NCBI GenBank assembly: GCA_016762995.1 | Contig: JAESUT010000051.1 | Coordinates: 1-8,832 of the forward strand | Source of the DNA: Gammaproteobacteria bacterium | Lineage (GTDB): Bacteria > Pseudomonadota > Gammaproteobacteria > Pseudomonadales > Pseudohongiellaceae | Reading direction: 5' to 3' | DNA: 8,832 nucleotides | Shown here: positions 1 to 5,451 of the stretch, in pieces | Layout: every line of letters begins with the position of its first letter | Position numbering within the stretch: position 1 is the first letter of the stretch | Translations under genes and position numbers: made by a program | The notes under the pieces: model-generated | Databases searched by the model: none | What the model saw: the letters and a program-made list of their open reading frames with translations, nothing else | Told to the model about the DNA's origin: nothing

Positions 1-323
1 ATCGATTGCCAAGCGTCGGTGCTGACATTCTCTCCGCCAGCCGTAAATATTCCTGCATTGGAACAAAATAAATCGATCTGACCGAATTTTTCCAGCGCTT
101 TACTCACCAAGGCGTTGACGTCATTTTCGTCACCAACATCTGTCTTAATTCCTAGCGCCTGCGTGCTCGCAGAAATATCTGCGACCGTTGCATCGATACC
201 CTCCTGATTAATATCTGACACAACGATTGCCTTAGCGCCTTCCCTAGCAAATCTTTCACACAGTGACTTTCCTATGCCACTTGCTCCACCAGTTACTACG
301 ATAACCTTGTCTTTAATTTGCAT
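1..323 (-). CDS. Short-chain dehydrogenase/reductase (SDR), N-terminal part, cut by window edge
   Basis: This is the first 107 residues of a classical SDR, translated by hand from the ATG at 321-323; the gene runs off the left edge. Classical SDRs oxidise alcohols or reduce carbonyls with a nicotinamide cofactor in the cytoplasm. Visible motifs are the glycine-rich dinucleotide loop TGGASGIG (residues 11-18), an Asp at residue 37 at the end of the second strand (VVSD) that in this family favours NAD(H) over NADP(H), an adenine-contacting D62-V63, and the structural NAG motif (89-91). The catalytic Ser and YxxxK lie beyond the edge, so activity and substrate cannot be judged. The start MQIKDKVIVVTGG fits the family. 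A GAAGGA stretch about 12 nt upstream is a distant Shine-Dalgarno; translation may lean on the upstream gene. It follows the quinone reductase on the same strand with a 71-bp gap and no terminator, so co-transcription is likely. Confidence 0.9.
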   Translation of the reverse strand, partial: MQIKDKVIVVTGGASGIGKSLCERFAREGAKAIVVSDINQEGIDATVADISASTQALGIKTDVGDENDVNALVSKALEKFGQIDLFCSNAGIFTAGGENVSTDAWQS

Positions 324-394
324 ATTCTTTTGGCTTCCTTCTAATTTAGTTTTTCCCTAACACCTAACACTTGTAACTATCTGTCTACGGCGAG

Positions 395-1372
395 CTACCC
401 AGAAACCATTTCTCTAAGGCGATTGGAAAGAATGTCTTCGGCTTCGGCAACTATCCGTGTAACCAATTCCTCACAACTAGGGTTATCATCTATTAAACCC
501 ACGATCATTCCTGCAGACCAGATTCCTTTATCTAGATCACCTCCCTCAAATAGCTCCCTGCCTTTTACGCCTTGTACTAGAGGCTGGATATCTTCAAATT
601 TTGTTTCGCCTGGACGAGACTCTATCTCCATAACCTGTTTTGCAACGCTGTTCTTGAAAACGCGTGCGGTGTTTCTAAACGAGCGGTAAATGAGCGCCGT
701 ATCCAGTTCGGTGGCTTCAATCATCTTCTGTTTTACATTGTCATGTATGGGCGCTTCCTTGGTAACCATGAAGCGCGTCCCCATATTGATGCCATCGGCA
801 CCCATTGCTAGCGCGGCAGCTAAGCCCCTGCCATCTCCCAACCCACCGGAGGCAAGAAAAGGTATCTTCAATCTTCTTGCTGCTAGTGGGAGCAAAATCA
901 TATTGGTGACGTCATCTTCACCAGGGTGACCAGCACACTCGAACCCATCTACGCTGACCGCATCACAGCCAATCTTCTCCGCCTTCAATGAATGGCGTAT
1001 CGAGGTGCACTTGTGAATGACCTTGATGCCCGCCTCTTTGAACAGTGGTAGGAACGGCTCAGGATTGCGGCCCGCAGTCTCGACAATCTTTACCCCAGAA
1101 TCGACGATTGCCTGAGCATACTCATCGTAGGGAACTGGCTTAATGGTCGGCAGGATGGTCAGATTGACCCCGAATGGCTTGTCGGTCATGGACTGACAGC
1201 GCTCAATCTCCTTGAGAAGATCCTCTGGCGTTGGCTGCGTGAGGGCAGTCACGATGCCCAGCCCTCCCGCATTGGATACGGCCGATGCGAGTTCGGCTAA
1301 TCCAACCCATTGCATTCCTCCCTGCACGATAGGATGTTCGATACCTAGTAATTCTGTAATTCTTGTCTTCAT
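395..1372 (-). CDS. FMN-dependent NADH:quinone reductase, PA1024-like (nitronate monooxygenase superfamily)
   Basis: A 325-residue TIM-barrel flavoprotein of the nitronate monooxygenase/2-nitropropane dioxygenase superfamily. Motifs in order: PIVQGGMQWVG (14-24), FGVNLTILPT (67-76), GFECAGHPGEDD (143-154, with the conserved His149), ASGGLGDGRG (174-183) and GADGINMGTRF (191-201), the last two forming the FMN phosphate site. Near-identity of these blocks with Pseudomonas aeruginosa PA1024 (compared from memory), a characterised NADH:quinone reductase lacking nitronate activity, favours quinone reduction over nitronate oxidation; databases often label such genes nitronate monooxygenase. The frame is open to 1429 (344 aa), but I chose the internal ATG at 1370-1372. 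MKTRITELLGIEHP matches the family N terminus, an AGGGGG Shine-Dalgarno lies about 10 nt upstream, and the extra 19 residues would cover a palindrome that looks regulatory. It reads toward the SDR gene and is divergent from the TonB-dependent receptor. Confidence 0.9.
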   Translation of the reverse strand: MKTRITELLGIEHPIVQGGMQWVGLAELASAVSNAGGLGIVTALTQPTPEDLLKEIERCQSMTDKPFGVNLTILPTIKPVPYDEYAQAIVDSGVKIVETAGRNPEPFLPLFKEAGIKVIHKCTSIRHSLKAEKIGCDAVSVDGFECAGHPGEDDVTNMILLPLAARRLKIPFLASGGLGDGRGLAAALAMGADGINMGTRFMVTKEAPIHDNVKQKMIEATELDTALIYRSFRNTARVFKNSVAKQVMEIESRPGETKFEDIQPLVQGVKGRELFEGGDLDKGIWSAGMIVGLIDDNPSCEELVTRIVAEAEDILSNRLREMVSG

Positions 1373-1387
1373 TTCTGCATTTCCCCC

Positions 1388-1406
1388 TGTCAGGGCGCGC
1401 CTGACA
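1388..1406. promoter_or_regulatory. Inverted repeat TGTCAGG-N5-CCTGACA, candidate operator of the reductase gene
   Basis: Two perfect 7-bp arms (1388-1394 and 1400-1406) are separated by GCGCG. The site lies 16 to 34 nt upstream of the chosen reductase ATG, just outside its Shine-Dalgarno, and downstream of the candidate promoter at 1454-1482. The size and symmetry suit a dimeric repressor such as a TetR-family protein, which would block transcription after initiation. The assignment to a regulator family is inference; no regulator gene is present in the window. The alternative is an RNA hairpin in the leader. Confidence 0.4.
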
Positions 1407-1453
1407 TCTCTCTCTACCGCATATACCACGCGGCTTACCTCGATTTGAGAGCC

Positions 1454-1482
1454 AGTGTACGTGGTAAATATCAGGGGTGCAA
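1454..1482 (-). promoter_or_regulatory. Candidate sigma-70-type promoter for the quinone reductase gene
   Basis: Read on the minus strand, TTGCAC (1477-1482) is followed after exactly 17 nt by TACACT (1454-1459). The -10 box matches 4 of 6 consensus bases and the -35 matches the leading TTG. Transcription would start near 1447, leaving a leader of about 75 nt that contains the palindrome at 1388-1406. The match is modest and not unique in such sequence. Confidence 0.3.
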
Positions 1483-1561
1483 AGTCGGAAGAATAGGCCG
1501 ATTACTTGTGCTATATTAGCCGGCTCTAAAACTAACCGCCGCAAGAAAGACCGATATCGAA

Positions 1562-1595
1562 GCTAGCTCACTAGCCACTGAGGGACTACCCCTCA
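1562..1595. promoter_or_regulatory. Two adjacent inverted repeats upstream of the TonB-dependent receptor
   Basis: GCTAG-CTCA-CTAGC (1562-1575) is followed three bases later by TGAGGG-ACTAC-CCCTCA (1579-1595), both with perfect arms. The second repeat ends 7 bp before CATAAT (1603-1608), the best -10-like hexamer ahead of the receptor, so a protein bound there would cover the -35 position. These may be operators for the receptor gene; neither matches a regulator site I can name. Short repeats like these can also arise by chance. Confidence 0.3.
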
Positions 1596-1707
1596 ATTCG
1601 GTCATAATTTAAAACAAGGGATAGTTGACCAATTCTTTTCCACTTAAAAGATTCGCCATAGAGCGGACAAGCTGAAGAGAGGGTTTGCACCGATTCGGAG
1701 ATTTAGA

Positions 1708-3783
1708 ATGATTCGCAAGTTACTATTTACCAGCATAGCCGCTGCAACTGCTCTCGCAGCTGCGCCAGCACTTGCTCAAAATGGCAAGCAAGCCATAGAA
1801 GAAATCCAGGTTACTTCCACCCTCAGAAAATCTGCGGGCCTCGCTGACGTGAATGCAGCGGTTTCTGTGCTCGGCGAACAGGAATTGGATTTAATCAACC
1901 TGACTCACTTGCAGGAAGCATTGAACCGGCTTCCTGGCGTAAGCATCCACCGTAACAATGGGCAAGAGAGCCTCGTTGCGATTCGCTCTGCGGTACTTAC
2001 CGGTGCAGGCGCCTGTGGCTCTTTCTTAGTTGCTGAAAACGGCATACCAGTTCGCGCTAGCGGGTTCTGTAACGTGAACGAGATGTTTGATACGCATTCT
2101 GAAAGTGCATCCCGTATTGAAGTCATACGCGGGCCAGGTAGTGCATTCTGGGGATCGAATGCCGTTCACGGCTTGATCAATGTAGTGTTGCCTAAAGCAG
2201 GCGATGCCGGCGAAGTTATGCTCGAGCAGGGACCTCGTGGTTCACAGCGACTCAGAGGCTCATTCGGCCACGACTACGGTAATTTCAAACAACTTTTACT
2301 AGTTAACGGTACTAGCGAAGAAGGCTACCGCGATGACAGCGGCGTAGATCAGCAAAAAGTTTCTTGGCTTTACAATTACACTACAAAAAATGGCGCCAAC
2401 CTCGACGGCGGCTTCACGATGATAAATCTCAACCAGGAGACTGCAGGATTTGTTACAGGCACCGACGCCTTTGAAGACAGCGCGCTACGTGATACCAACC
2501 CTAATCCTGAAGCCTTCCGCGATAGCGTGAATGGCCGTGTCTGGACCACGATCACGCAACAGGTTGATGACTGGGAAGTGGTGATGACCCCTTACTTCCG
2601 CGAAGTAAATATGACATTCATGCAGCATTTCTTGCCCGGACAGCCTATCGAGGACACTGAGCATCGCAGCATCGGCTTTCAATTTGCGGCATACAAAGAG
2701 CTTGATAGCGGTGCCAATCTTGCGATGGGCTTCGATATCGAAGATACCAACGGCTCACTAAAGCAGTTTCAGCCAAACCCAACTACAGGTTCATTCTTCC
2801 TGCGCAACTCTATCCCACAGGGCAAGCACTACGACTTCGACATATCCATTCGCCAACTTGCAGCCTTCATCAACTACGAGCAGGATCTAGGCAACGGCTG
2901 GGACATATCTTTGGGTCTGCGCCTTGAGAACATGAAGTACTTCTACGACAACAATATGATCGACGGACGCACCGATGAATTTGGCGTGGCCTGTCGCTTC
3001 GGTTGTCGTTATAGCCGCCCTGCTGACAGAGACGACGGTTTTACCAACGTCTCTCCAAAGCTTGGCCTGAGCTATGCTCTTAATGACAACCATGACCTGC
3101 AGTTCAGAGTACAGCGAGGCTTTCGCGCGCCACAAGCTACTGAGTTGTACCGCTTACAAAACTCACAGACAGTAGCAAGCTTAGATTCTGTAGAGCTAGA
3201 CAGCTATGAAGTAGCAGTGAAAGGCGCCGGTGAAAACTGGAACTATACTGCCTCTTGGTATTTCATGGATAAGAAGAACGAAATCTTCGCCAACAGCGCT
3301 AGAGAAAACCTCAATGACAGCCATACTTCGCATCGGGGTATCGAGTTTTCTATGGGATTGGATATTACAGAGTCACTTTCAGTTCAGGGTGTCTTTAATC
3401 TAGCCAAACATACCTATGAAAATTCCCAGCTATCCGGTGGAGTCGATATCAATGGAAATGATGTGGATACTGCACCGAATACATTCGGCAATCTGCGTCT
3501 ACAGTGGAGACCAATCAGCTCAGTCATGACCGAACTCGAACTGGTTAACATGGGCGACTACTACACAAATCCTGAGAACACAGCGAGCTACGAAGGGCAT
3601 GACATATTGAACTGGCGAACACAGTATCAGTTTAATGACGACCTGACCTTTCATCTGAATGTGCTTAATGCAACGAATGAGAAATACGCGGAGCGCGCAG
3701 ACTGGACAACGTTCAATGGCGATCGCTATTTTCCTGGCGAGCCTGTAAGAGCGTTTTTCGGAGTTACTTGGAACTATAAGTAG
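1708..3783 (+). CDS. TonB-dependent outer-membrane receptor
   Basis: A 691-residue TonB-dependent receptor, a 22-strand outer-membrane barrel with an N-terminal plug that imports a scarce ligand using TonB/ExbBD energy. Residues 1-23 are a signal peptide (RK, then an Ala-rich core, ending APALA before Q24). A TonB-box-like EEIQVTS follows at 31-37. The plug spans about 43-165 and includes LQEALNRLPGV and the RIEVIRGPGSAFWGSNAVHG segment; the barrel follows, with GFRAPQATELYRLQ (471-484). Two cysteine pairs stand out: C103/C121 in the plug and C429/C433 in a barrel segment likely to be an extracellular loop. Start: ATG with GGAG 7 nt upstream (1697-1700). The barrel ends GVTWNYK, finishing on Lys rather than the usual aromatic. 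The ligand is unknown; the absence of a Fur-like site and the nearby catabolic genes make a siderophore role unproven. Transcription ends at the hairpin at 3801-3829. Confidence 0.93.
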   Translation: MIRKLLFTSIAAATALAAAPALAQNGKQAIEEIQVTSTLRKSAGLADVNAAVSVLGEQELDLINLTHLQEALNRLPGVSIHRNNGQESLVAIRSAVLTGAGACGSFLVAENGIPVRASGFCNVNEMFDTHSESASRIEVIRGPGSAFWGSNAVHGLINVVLPKAGDAGEVMLEQGPRGSQRLRGSFGHDYGNFKQLLLVNGTSEEGYRDDSGVDQQKVSWLYNYTTKNGANLDGGFTMINLNQETAGFVTGTDAFEDSALRDTNPNPEAFRDSVNGRVWTTITQQVDDWEVVMTPYFREVNMTFMQHFLPGQPIEDTEHRSIGFQFAAYKELDSGANLAMGFDIEDTNGSLKQFQPNPTTGSFFLRNSIPQGKHYDFDISIRQLAAFINYEQDLGNGWDISLGLRLENMKYFYDNNMIDGRTDEFGVACRFGCRYSRPADRDDGFTNVSPKLGLSYALNDNHDLQFRVQRGFRAPQATELYRLQNSQTVASLDSVELDSYEVAVKGAGENWNYTASWYFMDKKNEIFANSARENLNDSHTSHRGIEFSMGLDITESLSVQGVFNLAKHTYENSQLSGGVDINGNDVDTAPNTFGNLRLQWRPISSVMTELELVNMGDYYTNPENTASYEGHDILNWRTQYQFNDDLTFHLNVLNATNEKYAERADWTTFNGDRYFPGEPVRAFFGVTWNYK

Positions 3784-3800
3784 TATCCAGCAACGTTGAT

Positions 3801-3829
3801 AAAAATGCCGACACTATGTCGGCATTTTT
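3801..3829 (+). terminator. Rho-independent terminator of the receptor gene
   Basis: A perfect 13-bp stem (3801-3813 with 3817-3829) encloses the loop CTA, 17 bp after the receptor stop codon. The core pairs are TGCCGACA/TGTCGGCA, flanked by five As on the left and five Ts on the right. The A tract means it could also work on the minus strand, although no minus-strand gene feeds it. It separates the receptor transcript from the Nudix gene. Confidence 0.9.
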
Positions 3830-3870
3830 ATTTCCGCCAATAACATCTTAAGAACGACAAGGTCATCACA

Positions 3871-4527
3871 ATGAACAACCGAGAAGACAGTGATTCAGAG
3901 AGGGCCTTCGATGACCTGCTTGCCTATTTCTCTCAGAATAAGAACGACAATCCAGAGCCGATTTTTCATCCTGATAACTCGGTCAATAAGATGATGATTG
4001 AGCGTCCAGGCGCACTGCGAAAAGCCTCGGTACTTATTCCTATAACGCGGCACAGACCAGGCAAGAAGAGCGAAATTGTGCTCACCGTGCGTTCAAAGAA
4101 TCTGAATAGTCACCCGGGACAGATAAGTCTGCCTGGAGGCTCCGAAGAGCCGGATGATTCGGATGTGGTTGCTACAGCACTAAGAGAGAGCGAGGAAGAG
4201 ATTGGCCTCGCCCAGAGCAACGTGGAGGTCATAGGTCGCTTGGGCGACATGGCACTTCCCTCTGGCTTTCAGATCACACCCATTGTTGGGCTTATTGAGC
4301 CGGGTCTGGAATTTTTCCCCTGCCCTATCGAGGTTGCAGAAATTTTCCATGCGCCTCTCTCCCTTCTCATGAATCCAGACTCCTACAACTCAACATCCAT
4401 GACCTATGACAATCATGCAAGAAAAGTTCTAGAGCTACAGTTTGAACGGTTCAGGATTTGGGGTGCTACGGCGGCAATTCTCTACCACCTTGCACAGATG
4501 ATCGAAAACTCGAAAACAGAAAACTAA
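3871..4527 (+). CDS. Nudix hydrolase, CoA pyrophosphatase (NudL/YeaB-like)
   Basis: A 218-residue cytoplasmic Nudix protein expected to cleave CoA or acyl-CoA into 3',5'-ADP and (acyl)phosphopantetheine, using Mg or Mn. The CoA-type signature upstream of the Nudix box is visible as LTVRS at 71-75 through HPGQISLPGG (81-90). The Nudix helix follows: RESEEEIGL (105-113), with catalytic E109/E110 in the REUXEEXGU pattern. RIWGATAAIL (195-204) is a C-terminal block usual in this subfamily. Two family positions differ: the Arg after the RSxxL element is Asn79, and the Phe before PGG is Leu87. The first 45 residues are an acidic, low-conservation extension. Start: ATG with AAGG 8 nt upstream. The gene follows the receptor terminator, so it needs its own promoter, which I could not locate. 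It converges with the diguanylate cyclase 48 bp on. Substrate is inferred from the signature. Confidence 0.88.
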   Translation: MNNREDSDSERAFDDLLAYFSQNKNDNPEPIFHPDNSVNKMMIERPGALRKASVLIPITRHRPGKKSEIVLTVRSKNLNSHPGQISLPGGSEEPDDSDVVATALRESEEEIGLAQSNVEVIGRLGDMALPSGFQITPIVGLIEPGLEFFPCPIEVAEIFHAPLSLLMNPDSYNSTSMTYDNHARKVLELQFERFRIWGATAAILYHLAQMIENSKTEN

Positions 4528-4575
4528 CTAAAATATTGGCTTAAGAACTTATCTAGCGGCGGCAGTGTTTCCAAC

Positions 4576-5235
4576 CTAGAACTTCGTCGCCGCTAAGTCA
4601 CTGCTGTCCTCGCCACTAATCGAGGAGTGACAAACTTTGTTGCGGCCTTCCTGTTTGGCGAGGTAGAGAAAAGAGTCGACATTCTTTACGAATTCTTTTT
4701 CTGTCACTTCATCATCTTTCATGTAGACATCAACCCCAAAGCTAGCCTCGATTCCTAACAACGCATCATTGGTCTTAACTGGCGAGTTCTCGATGATCAA
4801 GCGAAGGCGATTTGCGAAGCGAACCCCCTGTTTCAGAGTCGTATCGGGTAAAATGATAGTGAATTCCTCTCCCCCATAGCGGCAAGGAATATCCAGTCTG
4901 CGAACAGCCCGCTTAATTAAATTGGATATGTGACCAAGCACGACGTTGCCAGCCTCATGACCGTAGGCGTCGTTGACGGCTTTAAAATGATCCAAGTCTA
5001 ACATGATGAGGCAGGTGGGCTGGCCAGAACGGCGAGTACGCTCCATCTCTAGGCTTAACGCCTGATTGAAGTAACGGAAATTAAACAGGCGCGTCAATTC
5101 ATCCGTACGCACTAACGCCGCCAACTGCCTGACCTCTTCCTGAAGGCGTCCAACCTCTGAAAGATTCGTGCACTTGTCGTCGCCGGCGGGACAGGACCCT
5201 ACCGCTGCTTTTTTATCACTTTGCTTACCGATCAT
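4576..5235 (-). CDS. Small cytoplasmic GGDEF diguanylate cyclase
   Basis: A 219-residue protein expected to make cyclic di-GMP from two GTP. A short helical, possibly coiled-coil segment (about 25-43) leads into DELTRLFNFRYF (45-56), the usual opening of GGDEF domains. Metal-binding D80 lies in LDLDHFK, NDAYGHEAGN (88-97) follows, and the active-site loop is GGEEF (121-125). An intact RxxD inhibitory site (R112-D115) lies five residues before GGEEF, so product feedback is likely. There is no transmembrane segment, PAS, GAF or REC domain. The first 24 residues are basic/polar with a C15-x6-C22 pair. The Shine-Dalgarno is weak (GAG, 5 nt from ATG), so expression may be low; no better start exists upstream. 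The C-terminal 20 residues after the domain are Ser/Asp-rich. It lies downstream of the DASS transporter on the same strand, across a 216-bp gap with no clear promoter or terminator. Confidence 0.93.
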   Translation of the reverse strand: MIGKQSDKKAAVGSCPAGDDKCTNLSEVGRLQEEVRQLAALVRTDELTRLFNFRYFNQALSLEMERTRRSGQPTCLIMLDLDHFKAVNDAYGHEAGNVVLGHISNLIKRAVRRLDIPCRYGGEEFTIILPDTTLKQGVRFANRLRLIIENSPVKTNDALLGIEASFGVDVYMKDDEVTEKEFVKNVDSFLYLAKQEGRNKVCHSSISGEDSSDLAATKF

Positions 5236-5451
5236 AAAAACTCAAATACTAATTATTATCTTGTTGGGATGGCAATATTTTTTGCCTTTTTAGGTCGCGT
5301 CCTAGCGAATCCTCCCAGTACTTGCTCAGTGGCTGGCCCCCTGATTCTCTGCGTTGTACTTAACTTACTCTCCAGTTAGCTCAAAACATAGCATAAAGAG
5401 GAAGTAGCCAACACAAATTCCTGCTTTTTCCATTTTCTTCAAATTTTATTT

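Larger units (their letters stand above)
1373..1707. other. Divergent intergenic control region between reductase and receptor genes
   Basis: This 335-bp gap has no credible gene. It holds a candidate promoter for the minus-strand reductase (1454-1482), an inverted repeat in the reductase leader (1388-1406), and two adjacent inverted repeats on the receptor side (1562-1595). Receptor-side promoter elements are weak. CATAAT at 1603-1608 is a 5/6 match to a -10 box without a clear -35, and TTGACC at 1625-1630 is a 5/6 match to a -35 without a good -10. A further 7-bp repeat pair, TACCACG (1424-1430) and CGTGGTA (1460-1466), spans 43 bp and its right arm touches the reductase -10. An 8-bp palindrome AGCCGGCT sits at 1518-1525. 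No Fur-box-like sequence was seen, so iron regulation of the receptor is not supported here. Confidence 0.6.

Noticed and set aside
423..929. Two abutting plus-strand open frames (88 and 79 codons) antisense to the quinone reductase
   Set aside because: They lie wholly within a strongly conserved minus-strand gene, have no ribosome site and resemble no known protein.
1373..1429. 19-residue N-terminal extension of the reductase
   Set aside because: Family members start near MKTRITELLG, and the extension would place the Shine-Dalgarno and a palindrome inside coding sequence.
1203..1544. 113-codon minus-strand frame overlapping the reductase start
   Set aside because: Its second half is the reductase N terminus read in the wrong frame; no family features.
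1561..1707. Fur box upstream of the TonB-dependent receptor
   Set aside because: I searched by eye for GATAAT-type hexamer repeats and found none, so iron control is not claimed.
4554..4595. 8-bp perfect repeat TAGCGGCG/CGCCGCTA at the convergent Nudix and cyclase 3' ends, as a bidirectional terminator
   Set aside because: The loop is 26 nt, the right arm is inside the cyclase coding region and no T tract follows on either strand.
5271..5291. GGCAA-N6-TTGCC followed by TTTTT upstream of the cyclase, as a plus-strand terminator
   Set aside because: A 5-bp stem is too weak and no plus-strand gene ends nearby.
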